A stretch of DNA of 64,000 bases from Cerasicoccus sp. TK19100 (lineage in GTDB: Bacteria; Verrucomicrobiota; Verrucomicrobiia; Opitutales; Cerasicoccaceae). Shown piece by piece: positions 27,159 to 36,031 of the stretch (its first letter is position 1; each line of letters starts with the position of its first letter). Under the pieces are notes generated by a model. That model saw nothing but the letters and a program-made list of their open reading frames with translations, made no database searches and was not told where the DNA came from. Location of the stretch: the NCBI RefSeq assembly GCF_027257155.1, contig NZ_JAPWDU010000004.1, positions 62,001-126,000 on the forward strand, given 5' to 3'. The position numbers and the translations under genes are program-made.

Positions 27159-28505
27159 TTAGATGAGTTGGCGCTGCTTCACGCGTAGGTATTGGTTAAC
27201 GATTTCCACGGCCAAATTGTTCTCCGGCAGTAGCGCCAAATCAACGCCACCCTGTCGTAAATTACGGCTTAGTTCACTTAACCCGTGCCAACGAAGGTGC
27301 CCGCTGAGCAGGCCATAAATATCCTCGGCGCTCCGTGGCTCGACCTTTGGTCGAAAGAGCGGACCAATCTCCTCGCCCACAATCATATTGGCCAAGACGA
27401 GGTGTTGCCGCGTAATCATTCGCACGGACTTGGCGAAGGAATCTGCCGCCGAGGGGTCACTAAGATCAGTAAGAAATATTAACAGCGCGCGCCGACGCAG
27501 TCGCATACGCAGGAAGCTAAAGAGCTCGTCAAAATCCGGCGTCGTGCGGTCGGACTGTAGATCGAACAAGGCGTCCTGCACACACTGCTGGTGCCCACGG
27601 CCTGAGCTGGCGCGCAGATAATTCGTCACTTGGTGGGAAAATGTCACGAGGCCGAACAAATCGCCCTGCCGGCCCGCCACCAGATTGAGGATGCTCGTTA
27701 CAGTTAAAAATCGCTCCAGCGCGCTCTCGTCGGGGCCGCCGTTTTGCCCCTCAGCCACGATGCGACCGGACAGGCGTGAGTGATCGACGATCAGGTATAT
27801 TTCGCGCGTGCGCTCGATCTGGTAAGTCTTGGTAACGGGCTCATTCCGCTTGGCGGTGGCCTTCCAGTGGATGTCCATCATGCTGTCGCCGGGCAAATAT
27901 TCCCGCAGTTGCTCGTAGTCGCGCCCCTGCCCCATGATGCGCTGGATGTGCGTGCCGATCGTTCCGCGGTTGAGAAAAAGGTTCGCTAGCTGCTGCCGGT
28001 CGCGGCGCAAGTTCGGATAGACGCGGATCTCTGCCTTGGTCGGGAAGACATGGCGAAAGGTCCACAAGCCAAAGCGTGAAGCCGTTTCCGCATACACCGC
28101 ATCCACATGGTAAATGCCACGGCGGCGGGGCGTGACCGGCCAAAGCGTGCTCCAGAATTCACCGTCCTGATCCAGGCGGATCGGTAGTTTATCCTCTGTC
28201 GGCTCCAGGCTCTGATCGAGACCCAAAGCGAGTTGAAACACGGCCTCATCAGCTCCCTCGCGACGGATAAAAAGCTCTACCTTGCCGGGGTTCCCCAGAG
28301 ACATCCGCGTCACCGCTGCCGCTTCCACCCGGATGTCGCGCAAGAGCTTGCGCCCGGCCAACCAGTCCACCAGCGCAAAGACAAACAGCAAGGCATAGAG
28401 CACGGCGCAGATGGCGAGCAGACCTCCGTTCATCGGTGCCAGAAGTGCCGCCGGGCACAGCAGCGCGGCAAACAAAACGAGGCGGTTGGTGGGTGCGAAT
28501 TTCAT
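27159..28505 (-). CDS. DUF58 domain protein (cluster 2)
   Basis: A 448-residue protein with two N-terminal hydrophobic segments (about 8-50) and the DUF58 signature YLPGDSMMDIHWKATAKRNEPVTKTYQIER near the middle, followed by a VWA-like region (IYLIVDHSRLSGR with a DxS-type metal site, and LLIFLTDLSDPSAADS). The VWA features are clearer than in the cluster 1 paralogue at 7222. It lies 7 bp after the MoxR gene. Confidence 0.93.
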   Translation of the reverse strand: MKFAPTNRLVLFAALLCPAALLAPMNGGLLAICAVLYALLFVFALVDWLAGRKLLRDIRVEAAAVTRMSLGNPGKVELFIRREGADEAVFQLALGLDQSLEPTEDKLPIRLDQDGEFWSTLWPVTPRRRGIYHVDAVYAETASRFGLWTFRHVFPTKAEIRVYPNLRRDRQQLANLFLNRGTIGTHIQRIMGQGRDYEQLREYLPGDSMMDIHWKATAKRNEPVTKTYQIERTREIYLIVDHSRLSGRIVAEGQNGGPDESALERFLTVTSILNLVAGRQGDLFGLVTFSHQVTNYLRASSGRGHQQCVQDALFDLQSDRTTPDFDELFSFLRMRLRRRALLIFLTDLSDPSAADSFAKSVRMITRQHLVLANMIVGEEIGPLFRPKVEPRSAEDIYGLLSGHLRWHGLSELSRNLRQGGVDLALLPENNLAVEIVNQYLRVKQRQLI

Positions 28506-28512
28506 TGATAGA

Positions 28513-29475
28513 TTAGCGCGGCACGGCGACAGCTTGCAGCAACTGGCGGATTACTTCGGCCACCGTCAGGCCTTCAATTTCATACTCCGGCCTCAGCACA
28601 ATGCGGTGCCCCAGCACAGGCAGGGAGACCGCCTTTACGTCGTCCGGCGTAGCGAAGTCGCGATCCTGCAAGACGGCCATTGCTCGCGCGGCCAACAACA
28701 GCGCCTGCGTCGCGCGCGGCCCGGCCCCGACCAAAATACTTTCGTGCTGCCGTGTCTTGCGGACGATCTGCACCATGTAATTGAGCAGCTCTTCCTTTAC
28801 CGTAACGGCGAGCAGCTTGGCCCGGGCGGCCTCCAGTTGCTCCGCGGAAAGCACCGGCTCGATCACCCCGCCTGCGAGCACGCCCTCTGGCGTTTGCGCA
28901 GAGAGCAGCCGCCGCGCGAGCTCGAGCTCGTCCGATTCCTCCGGATAGCCCATATCGATCTTGAGCATGAAGCGGTCCTTTTGCGCCTCGGGCAGCGGAT
29001 AGGTGCCCTCGTATTCAATCGGATTCTGCGTGGCGAACACGGTGAAGTTCTTGCCAAGTTCGTGGTTTGCGCGATCAATCGTCACGGTTCGCTCCTGCAT
29101 GGCCTGCAGCAGCGCGGCCTGTGTCTTGGCCGGGGCGCGGTTAATTTCGTCCGCCAGCAGGAAGTCCGTAAAGACTGGCCCTTTAACCAATACAAACTCC
29201 TGCGTCTTCATGTTGTAAACATGAGTGCCGGTGATGTCCGCCGGCATCAGGTCTGGGGTGAACTGGACACGCCCCGATTCGCAGCCAAGCACCGTCGCCA
29301 GCGTCCGCACCAGCAGCGTTTTGGCGACGCCGGGCACCCCTTCGATCAAGGCATGGCTGCCGGTCAGAATGGTGATAAGCGTCAAGTCGATCACCTCTTC
29401 CTGGCCGATGATCACCTTGCCAATTTCCTGTCGGGCATCGGTGATTATTTCTTTCAAGCTTTGCGTTTCGTTCAT
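28513..29475 (-). CDS. MoxR family AAA+ ATPase (cluster 2)
   Basis: A 320-residue AAA_3 ATPase: IEGVPGVAKTLL is the Walker A region (with Ala before Lys, common in MoxR), [14 protein letters not shown] the Walker B, and FATQNPIEYEGTYPLPEAQ the sensor region. ATG 29475 overlaps the upstream DUF4350 gene by 4 bp; the frame is open to 29658, but that part is antisense-like. It probably acts as chaperone for the neighbouring DUF58/VWA and membrane proteins. Confidence 0.94.
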   Translation of the reverse strand: MNETQSLKEIITDARQEIGKVIIGQEEVIDLTLITILTGSHALIEGVPGVAKTLLVRTLATVLGCESGRVQFTPDLMPADITGTHVYNMKTQEFVLVKGPVFTDFLLADEINRAPAKTQAALLQAMQERTVTIDRANHELGKNFTVFATQNPIEYEGTYPLPEAQKDRFMLKIDMGYPEESDELELARRLLSAQTPEGVLAGGVIEPVLSAEQLEAARAKLLAVTVKEELLNYMVQIVRKTRQHESILVGAGPRATQALLLAARAMAVLQDRDFATPDDVKAVSLPVLGHRIVLRPEYEIEGLTVAEVIRQLLQAVAVPR

Positions 29476-30704
29476 CTTAAATGGATGTGGTGTTTGGTTA
29501 AAATTGCGGCGATGGTGCGGTAAGTTTTTACGGGGCGGCGCTTGCGTGGTGGGGTTTCTTTGTAGGCGTTCAGCTCGGTGCAGATTTCTGCCATGGCCTC
29601 TTGCCAGCCGGACTTTTTCTGCATCTGAGGTGCAAGCTTGGTGAAGCGCTCCACGCAAACGGCCAGCAAATCCGCAGGCGCGATTGAGCGCTTGAGCAAA
29701 TTGCGTAAGCCAGTGTGGCTCGATCCAGAAAGGCGCACCACGCCCGCGGACATATGGTTTTCCGACTCGCGCACTGGCGTCAGCGAATACATGTTGCGCC
29801 AGACGAAGAGCGCAGTGAGCAGCGCCAAACCAAGCGCAAGTCCACCCAAGCGGTACCGCTTCATCAGGATCATCACCCCACTGGGCTCATGCAACCCGAA
29901 GTGCCACTCATCAAAAATCGCATGCGTTGAATCTCCGTGTAGCCAGTTCAAAAAGCCGGATTCACGGTCGAGCATCAACGCCTCATTGGAGAGCAAATAG
30001 GAGCTGGCCAAGAGAATCACCTCACCCTCGCCATAGGCCTGCCAAAGCACGACGGGGCCGTTTTTATTTTCATATACGACCTCCCAGTCCTCATGATAAG
30101 CCGAGAAAAAATCGTCCCCTTTCCAGCTTACGCTACCTGGCGCGTTGAGGTCTGCAACGAGATCAGCGGTGTCTCCGGAAAAATCTCCTTCATCCAGATC
30201 AGCCTCCCATTTTACTAAAAATTCCTTCGATTCCGATTCGTCTTCGGAGTCCGTCTCCTCGACATCTTCCGCTGGCTCTTCCAGGTCCTCACCCTGCTCT
30301 TCCGCGTCTTCCTCCTGCTCCTCCAGCCAACGTCTGTAGGCGGCATCGAAATCGACCTGCGTAATGACCACCCGGCCACCACGCGCCATAAAATCGAGCA
30401 ATGGGTTCGGCCCTTCGTGTCGATCAAAGAGGAACTCGGAGTTCGCGCGCAGCACATACAACGTAGCGTCATCGGGAAACTCCGCCCGACGCCAATGCCG
30501 GTAATTGCGGTCCATCGTCACGCCCGGCAAGGCGTCCAGGGACTCTGCCAACGCACGGGCACCGAGTGGGTCCAAACGCAGGCTGGACGACGGCGGATAA
30601 ACATCCCCACGTTCCAGCCGCCAATGCAGTAGCCGCGCGAGGCCAAAAACCATGCCCGCGACGCAGACCACGATCAAGAGTGCGATGGCGTAACGCGGCT
30701 TCAC
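29472..30704 (-). CDS. DUF4350 domain membrane-anchored protein
   Basis: A 410-residue protein with an N-terminal membrane helix (about 6-26), a DUF4350-like domain (SSSLRLDPLGARALAESL, TLYVLRANSEFLF, GRVVITQVDF), a highly acidic insert around residues 135-165 (EEQEEDAEEQGEDLEEP and more), then AIFDEWHFGLHEPSG and a second membrane helix near residue 285. The acidic insert is unusual in length. ATGA overlaps at both ends couple it to the DUF4129 gene and to MoxR. Confidence 0.85.
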   Translation of the reverse strand: MKPRYAIALLIVVCVAGMVFGLARLLHWRLERGDVYPPSSSLRLDPLGARALAESLDALPGVTMDRNYRHWRRAEFPDDATLYVLRANSEFLFDRHEGPNPLLDFMARGGRVVITQVDFDAAYRRWLEEQEEDAEEQGEDLEEPAEDVEETDSEDESESKEFLVKWEADLDEGDFSGDTADLVADLNAPGSVSWKGDDFFSAYHEDWEVVYENKNGPVVLWQAYGEGEVILLASSYLLSNEALMLDRESGFLNWLHGDSTHAIFDEWHFGLHEPSGVMILMKRYRLGGLALGLALLTALFVWRNMYSLTPVRESENHMSAGVVRLSGSSHTGLRNLLKRSIAPADLLAVCVERFTKLAPQMQKKSGWQEAMAEICTELNAYKETPPRKRRPVKTYRTIAAILTKHHIHLR

Positions 30705-32380
30705 CAGGCAAGCCCCGTGTTGCGCAGGTAGTCCTGCATGTGTTCCACCTCATTCTGCCCCACGGGTCGCTCACCGTACCATACGCCATCAAAGAGAGTC
30801 GCACTGAGTTGGTAGGCCTCCAGCACCTCGGTCGAGGAGTCACCACGGCGTGAAAGTTCGCATCGGTAATCGTAGTTAGACTTGTGGCGCGCCAGACGAA
30901 TCATCCCCTCTTCGGCCAGATAGGAAAGCTCCGCGAGAAACAGCGCCCGCAAGGCGAGCCGGTAGTCCCCTTGCGCGATTAACTCCTGGGCAATTTCCAG
31001 CCACCGGTTGCGCGGCAGTTGATCCGCGGTGATGTCCTCCCGGTTTAGATCCGGAATGGTCTCCACCGCCGTGACGTTGGCCGTTTGCGCGGGTGCCGGG
31101 ACTCGCGAGCGCAATACTTTGAACAGCAGCCACAGCAAGGTAATCACGGCGACCGCGATTAACAAATAGGTCAGGCCATCGAGGAAAGACAGGTCCAACG
31201 GCTCAAAATCCCAGGACTCGCTCTTTTTCTGGGGCTTCTCCTCGTCGTCAAACAAACTGTCGAACCATTCTTCCATGGCCTCCTGCGAGGACTTCAGCCA
31301 ATCGGCAAAATCCTGCCACCAGCTCGGCGGCTCCATATCCCGCGCAACTTCTTCCTTCGGGAAACGCCAAATGTAGTCAGGCTGGCTCATCGTCTGCTCG
31401 ATGGCGGAATCCAGGCTTTCTTCACTGGTCTTCGCTCCGTCTGACGACGCATCCAGGGGTTGCCCCATGCCGAGACCCAGCCCAAGCAACAACACGCCGA
31501 CAGTGGCTGCGCGCGCGGCCTTACCCGAGGCGCGTTTGAGCGTACGCAGGTTAAAGAGCAGATCTTCCCCGCTTTGCAGAGACTGGGCATAAAAGCAGCG
31601 CAGCAGGTTGGCCGCCTTCGCGAGCGGATCGTAAATAAGATAGGTCAGCCCCAACGCGATCGAGGTCGTGGTGGAATTCATGACTAGAAATTCGCCGCTG
31701 CGAATCGCGGCGTTATCCACCCCAAAGAACGTCTTGAGCAGAAACGGAACCGTCGTGATCACAATGAACCACGAGAAGTATATCATCAGGCTAAAAAACG
31801 CCAACAGACCCATTAAAGCCCAGCCCTGGCCGGTCCAGACGCCGGAGAGGCGGATTGCCCGCTGCGTGAGCGGCTCAGGGGATTCCTCGTCACAGATCGC
31901 CGAGTAAACCATGAGGTTCTGAAAGAAGGCGTAACCCCGCTGAAACGGGATCGTGATCAAGGCCAGCACCGGCAACGCAAACAACGCCGTAGTCTGCCAC
32001 TGCAATTGCAGTTGGAGCATTTTTAGCGCTGTTTTCAAGGTGACCGGCTCTGCAGCCTGTCCGCGCAGCGCCGCCCACATCCCGCGAATAAAACACGCCT
32101 GCCAGAAGCGCATCCAAACATAAGCCAGGGTCAGCATCAGTGAATCGCCCAACAGGTTCTCCGCCGCCAAGCCGCTCAGGGCCATATCATTCCAGAAAAA
32201 CAGGAATGCCACCAGAAACGGCGCGGCCCCCACCAAGTAGCATGCCCAACTGGCCAGCGGTAGCAGGCGCAGCAGATGAATGGCTTCTTCAATTAAGTCC
32301 AGCCCGGACGCCTCACGCTCGTCCCTGCGCCGCCTTCCGCGCAAGCGTGGCGGCTTACTCTTTTTCTTTTTGAACGCCAC
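30701..32380 (-). CDS. DUF4129 domain multi-pass membrane protein
   Basis: A 559-residue protein with a basic N-terminus (KKKKSKPPRLRGRRRR), about six membrane helices in residues 40-315, an acidic region, another membrane helix near 405 and a C-terminal DUF4129 domain (DYRLALRALFLAELSYLAEEGMIRLARHKSN). DUF4129 also forms the tail of TgpA proteins; here it comes without a transglutaminase domain, so cluster 2 differs from cluster 1. It overlaps the DUF4350 gene by 4 bp. Confidence 0.87.
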   Translation of the reverse strand: MAFKKKKSKPPRLRGRRRRDEREASGLDLIEEAIHLLRLLPLASWACYLVGAAPFLVAFLFFWNDMALSGLAAENLLGDSLMLTLAYVWMRFWQACFIRGMWAALRGQAAEPVTLKTALKMLQLQLQWQTTALFALPVLALITIPFQRGYAFFQNLMVYSAICDEESPEPLTQRAIRLSGVWTGQGWALMGLLAFFSLMIYFSWFIVITTVPFLLKTFFGVDNAAIRSGEFLVMNSTTTSIALGLTYLIYDPLAKAANLLRCFYAQSLQSGEDLLFNLRTLKRASGKAARAATVGVLLLGLGLGMGQPLDASSDGAKTSEESLDSAIEQTMSQPDYIWRFPKEEVARDMEPPSWWQDFADWLKSSQEAMEEWFDSLFDDEEKPQKKSESWDFEPLDLSFLDGLTYLLIAVAVITLLWLLFKVLRSRVPAPAQTANVTAVETIPDLNREDITADQLPRNRWLEIAQELIAQGDYRLALRALFLAELSYLAEEGMIRLARHKSNYDYRCELSRRGDSSTEVLEAYQLSATLFDGVWYGERPVGQNEVEHMQDYLRNTGLAW

Positions 32381-32382
32381 GG

Positions 32383-32694
32383 CTAATGCTTAAAGATGGT
32401 TCCATCGTGAAACATGCTCGGGATGGAGAGCAGTACGCGACCGATCATGTAAAAGACCCACCAGGCCAACATGAAGCCGGCCCCGGCACCCAGAATCCCG
32501 CCAATGCGCCCCCAGATCGGAGAACGCTCCTTGACGTCTTCTTGCAGCAGTTCCGTCAGACACGGCTGGCAGATCACGCGACCATCATGCTCGGTCACGC
32601 ATTCGCGGCAGAAGAACTTCTCGCATTCCGGGCAACGCGCAACGGCTTCACGATGGCCGTGAAGCCGGCAACGTTGCTTGGTAAGGGTCGACAC
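32383..32694 (-). CDS. B-box-like zinc-binding membrane protein
   Basis: A 103-residue protein. The first 50 residues hold a zinc-finger pattern of B-box type (CRLHGHREAVARCPECEKFFC, then CVTEHDG and VICQPC), followed by a short linker and one or two membrane helices. The bacterial B-box-like fold is usually joined to membrane domains; its partner is unknown. It sits 2 bp before the DUF4129 gene in the operon. Confidence 0.82.
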   Translation of the reverse strand: MSTLTKQRCRLHGHREAVARCPECEKFFCRECVTEHDGRVICQPCLTELLQEDVKERSPIWGRIGGILGAGAGFMLAWWVFYMIGRVLLSIPSMFHDGTIFKH

Positions 32695-32700
32695 AGAGCG

Positions 32701-33441
32701 CTACTTTTTGATGACACGTGTGTGGCAGATCACATCGTGCAGCGTGCGCTTTTCAGGGTCCCAAAGTACCATGAGGTAGCCGATACCCAAGGTGAGCGAG
32801 CTGAGGATTGAGGCAAAGATACGGCCAAAGACCCGCAAGTGCGAGACGTTGGATCCATCCTCCATGATAATCCGGATTTTGCAGATCATCATGCCCGGCG
32901 TCGCCTGATACTTTCCGCCCAGGAAGAAAATCGGATACCCAAAGCCAATGATGACGTTGATAAGCATAATGCCCAGCGTCACCGGGTTCATCGGATCGTT
33001 CGGGTTGGCACCGCCCATCGCCATCATGCCGACAATCTGAATCACGAACTGCACGACTTGCAGGATAATGCCATCGATCAGCGTGCCGCCCGCGCGAAGC
33101 AGGAATCCGGCATACTCGAACTCGCCGTCAAAGTTGCCGTCAGCGCCTTCAATCAGACGTTGCGAATAGCCCTTGCTGCATTGCGGGCACACCACCTGAT
33201 TGTTCGCCAAGGGGATCAACTGGTTCGACTGCGTCATGGCACCGCAGCTTGGGCAGGTGACCATGTCTCCGGCACCCGCACCGCCGCCACCGAAAAGGGT
33301 TTGGTAAGGCTGCCAGTCCGCCATCCCTTCCCGCCAAACTAAAGTTTGTGGGTGAACGACGCCTTGCTTAGCGAGAGCGGTCAAATCGGATTCGTCGACT
33401 GGCCCCTGTTGCTCATTGTTGATTGAGTAATACCACTGCAT
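32701..33441 (-). CDS. GYF_2 - zinc ribbon - RDD membrane protein
   Basis: A 246-residue protein combining an N-terminal GYF_2 domain (WYYSINNEQQGPVDESDL, GMADWQPYQTL), a small zinc ribbon (TCPSCGAMTQ ... VVCPQCSKGY, residues about 62-90) and an RDD membrane domain (AGFLLRAGGTLIDGI ... GMMICKIRI). The fusion supports a link between GYF_2 and RDD proteins in this operon. It lies 6 bp before the B-box gene. Confidence 0.87.
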   Translation of the reverse strand: MQWYYSINNEQQGPVDESDLTALAKQGVVHPQTLVWREGMADWQPYQTLFGGGGAGAGDMVTCPSCGAMTQSNQLIPLANNQVVCPQCSKGYSQRLIEGADGNFDGEFEYAGFLLRAGGTLIDGIILQVVQFVIQIVGMMAMGGANPNDPMNPVTLGIMLINVIIGFGYPIFFLGGKYQATPGMMICKIRIIMEDGSNVSHLRVFGRIFASILSSLTLGIGYLMVLWDPEKRTLHDVICHTRVIKK

Positions 33442-33465
33442 GATAGATCGGAGGTTGGTTATGGT

Positions 33466-33966
33466 TTAAACATTGGCGGTAGATTCGCCGCGATTGGCAG
33501 CCTGTAGCGCCTCAGCGGTCAGCGTGCCCTGCACGGCAGTAATGCGCTCGGTAAGTTGTTTTTCAAATTTAACGGCCTTTCGCATAGCCCCTACGCCAAC
33601 GAGGCGCACCTGCTGGACCTGCGTCTTGATCCCCAGCGCACAACTGCGCCCGCAGTAAATACTGTAGGCCAGAAACACGGACGATGGGACCAGTAAATAC
33701 ATGGCACCCCAGTTCGGCGCGTTCATCCCGGAGCCCAAGCCAATCAGGCTGAGAATAATAACCACCAGGAAAAACATCTGCACCCAGATCGAGGTGGAGG
33801 TGTTGTGGCGCTGCAAAGCCTGGATGTCTTTATAATAAAGCCGTCGGTAAACTTCGGTAAACTTGCCATCGACAATCAGCAGGTGGTCATCGCCGAAATA
33901 CACCCGCTGGTGCTCTACCAGGCTGGCACCTTTGGCCGCTAGCTTATATGGATTTCCCTTCGCCAT
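33466..33966 (-). CDS. Membrane protein of unknown function
   Basis: A 166-residue protein with two adjacent membrane helices (about residues 60-110) flanked by soluble parts: a small N-terminal domain (YFGDDHLLIVDGKFTEVYRRLYYKDIQAL) resembling a PH-like module and a C-terminal helical tail. The start ATG overlaps the stop of the upstream GYF_2 gene by one base, so the two are coupled. No family recognised. Confidence 0.8.
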   Translation of the reverse strand: MAKGNPYKLAAKGASLVEHQRVYFGDDHLLIVDGKFTEVYRRLYYKDIQALQRHNTSTSIWVQMFFLVVIILSLIGLGSGMNAPNWGAMYLLVPSSVFLAYSIYCGRSCALGIKTQVQQVRLVGVGAMRKAVKFEKQLTERITAVQGTLTAEALQAANRGESTANV

Positions 33967-34823
33967 TAAAACGCCCCCGTAAAGAGTCCAATCGCCAGAA
34001 TGATCATGGTGAGAATTTCAATGATGCCTATCGTCAAGGCGATGATATAGCGAATCCGAGTCTGGCGGACAATGCTCGTCGGTCCCTTTTTCCACTGCCA
34101 CAGGCAGATGTAAACTGCGATCGGCGCAGTAATGAGGATCGCCGGGATGAGCATGACCAACAACAACAGCGGCCAGGTAACCAATGCCAGTGCGATGCTG
34201 TCCCAAAGCTTGCGGGTGTCATTGAGTTTCTCGCTCTTGCCGTTGGCCTTGATTTCGCTCAACGCCTGCAGGCTGATGATCTCGCCATTCCATTCCGTGG
34301 CACATAAGTCGCAGATAAAACGTCCGCTGTGGCTGCAAACCTGCGTCGCCGATAATTGCGGGTGAAAAAAGCAGCTCGATTCATCGTCCGCCATCAGCTC
34401 CTGAGCTTTGGCCGCCTCCGGGCGTTTCAGGATGGCTGGGTAAAGGTGGATGTGGTGCCCGACGTCGCAGTAATCCTTACCGTAATCATCCACTACCGGC
34501 TCACTTGGCAGCGGGTATTCCACCCTGGGACGATTCAGCGCTGGCAAGGTAATGCGCTTCACTCTCGGTGCCGACACCGGTGGTGCCGCATTGGGCATGG
34601 GCGGAGGGGTCATCGGTGAGGCTGGCACCATGGCAATGCTGACTGCGGCCGGCACTTCCTCCAGCGGCTTCCAGTTCTCCATGGGATCGCGCCAAATTAA
34701 TGTCTTACCATCGACTTTGCCCGATGACGCCAGTTGCGCCAGTTCGTTATCCGAAACCGGTCCCAGCTTCTCCCCGTCTATTGCGTAGTGCCAAATCACA
34801 GTATCAAAGGTAAAATTGGCCAT
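33966..34823 (-). CDS. GYF_2 domain membrane protein with zinc-finger-like centre
   Basis: A 285-residue protein with an N-terminal GYF_2 domain (VIWHYAIDGEKLGPVSDNEL, WRDPMENWKPLEEVP), a proline-rich linker, a Cys/His segment (CDVGHHIHLYP, CFFHPQLSATQVCSHSGRFICDLCA) like the B-box module coded at 32383, and two C-terminal membrane helices. The third GYF_2 protein of this run. ATG 34823 starts on the domain; the frame continues two codons upstream. Confidence 0.83.
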   Translation of the reverse strand: MANFTFDTVIWHYAIDGEKLGPVSDNELAQLASSGKVDGKTLIWRDPMENWKPLEEVPAAVSIAMVPASPMTPPPMPNAAPPVSAPRVKRITLPALNRPRVEYPLPSEPVVDDYGKDYCDVGHHIHLYPAILKRPEAAKAQELMADDESSCFFHPQLSATQVCSHSGRFICDLCATEWNGEIISLQALSEIKANGKSEKLNDTRKLWDSIALALVTWPLLLLVMLIPAILITAPIAVYICLWQWKKGPTSIVRQTRIRYIIALTIGIIEILTMIILAIGLFTGAF

Positions 34824-34867
34824 CTCCACGGCCTATGACGAGTCATTTTTTTCTAACCAAGAGGTAG

Positions 34868-35464
34868 TTATGGCCTGGGGCCCGTCATCGCATGGCAAAG
34901 GGCGGCGGCAGCGGCGTCGGCTTCGTCGGAGGGGAGATCGGCCATCAGCTTCAGGTGTTGGCGCACCATCGCGGCCACCTGCTCCTTACTCGCGCGTCCG
35001 TAGCCAACGACGGCCTGCTTGATGCGCAGCGGCGCGTAATCGTGAATCGCCACGCCACGCATCGCCGCCGGGGCAATTGCCGCGCCGCGCGCCATACCCA
35101 TGATCTGCGCGGTTTGGAAATTCTGCACGTAAATCGTCTGCTCCAGCGCGAGGCAGGTGATCGGCTCCCGCTCTAAAATGGAAGCCACCGCGCGCGCAAT
35201 TTCACCCAGGCACTCCGGTTGGCTGAGCTTGGTTTTCAGCTTCAAAGTGTGGCTCCCCAGCAGCTTCGGCGTCTGCCCGGGCTGAAAACGAATCACCGCC
35301 AGCCCCGTGCCGCGCAAGCTGGGATCGACGCCTAATATGGTGCCCTCATAGGGCTCGCGCCTGGCCGCCATTTGCTGCTCAATATCGGCAGCGGATACCG
35401 CCCCGGCCACGGCCTGCCCCTGTAGCTTGGCGCTCCACAATGCCCGCGCTGATTTGCGTCCCAT
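34868..35464 (-). CDS. ruvC: Crossover junction endodeoxyribonuclease RuvC
   Basis: A 198-residue Holliday-junction resolvase. The RNase H-like core has Asp47 in ILGVDPSLRGTG, a central Glu in CLALEQTIYVQNFQTA and a C-terminal Asp in PSDEADAAAAALCHA, matching the acidic catalytic set. The N-terminus has about 40 residues before the first strand, longer than E. coli RuvC. ATG 35464 is the first ATG; a TTG at 35500 would extend it. It heads the minus-strand run but has no obvious functional tie to the membrane genes after it. No ruvA or ruvB is here. Confidence 0.92.
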   Translation of the reverse strand: MGRKSARALWSAKLQGQAVAGAVSAADIEQQMAARREPYEGTILGVDPSLRGTGLAVIRFQPGQTPKLLGSHTLKLKTKLSQPECLGEIARAVASILEREPITCLALEQTIYVQNFQTAQIMGMARGAAIAPAAMRGVAIHDYAPLRIKQAVVGYGRASKEQVAAMVRQHLKLMADLPSDEADAAAAALCHAMTGPRP

Positions 35465-35564
35465 GCCCCCAAACACAACGCGCAAAGCCCTGGGACGCAA
35501 CGCGGTTTTTCAGCCGGTACGCGAAGCTATGGCGAGCGTCAGTTACCCATCCCTCGCCACCCAG

Positions 35565-35884
35565 CTAGGGCGAACGGGCATTCAATTTTCAGTAAATTTG
35601 CCCCAACGGGGCTTCGCATCAATAGCCCAGGGTTGGCTTGAGGCCGCAGAGCGGCTGAACGCCTAACCTGGGAATACAAATACGTGAATTGCCTATCCCT
35701 ACGGGATTGCGCAAAACGACAACTTGCGCAGCCCCGTTGGGGCTGGGAGATAACCGAGCATCCAGTTTCCCAGGGTAGCGCTTCCCGCAAGCGGTTCGCT
35801 TTAACCCTGGGCTATTGATGCGTAGCCCCGTTGGGGCAATGTTTGCAGCAATCAAGATACAAAACAAATGTCCGTTGCCCCTAG
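35565..35884. repeat. MITE-like palindromic element, copy 4 (320 bp)
   Basis: The same length and module order as copy 1, with few differences. The left end reads CTAGGGCGAACGGGCATTCA; the right end is GTCCGTTGCCCCTAG. It lies between ruvC and the terminator of the GH4 gene. CTAG flanks both ends. Confidence 0.87.
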
Positions 35885-35900
35885 CGAGGCACAGAGGCCA

Positions 35901-35934
35901 AAAACAAGCAGGGCCCGCGAATCACGAGCCCTGC
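35901..35934 (-). terminator. Rho-independent terminator after the GH4 gene
   Basis: On the minus strand GCAGGGC and GCCCTGC form a 7-bp stem with inner pairs, followed by TTGTTTTT. It lies about 100 bp past the GH4 stop and just outside repeat copy 4. The stretch 35935-36031 shows nothing else. Confidence 0.65.
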
Positions 35935-36031
35935 CTGAAAATACGAAGTGAATTGCTAGCTTACTACGCAGTCGGCTGAATGCCGGAGAGGCAGCGACAC
36001 TCGCCAAAAGCATCGCGTTCCTCCGGGCAAA

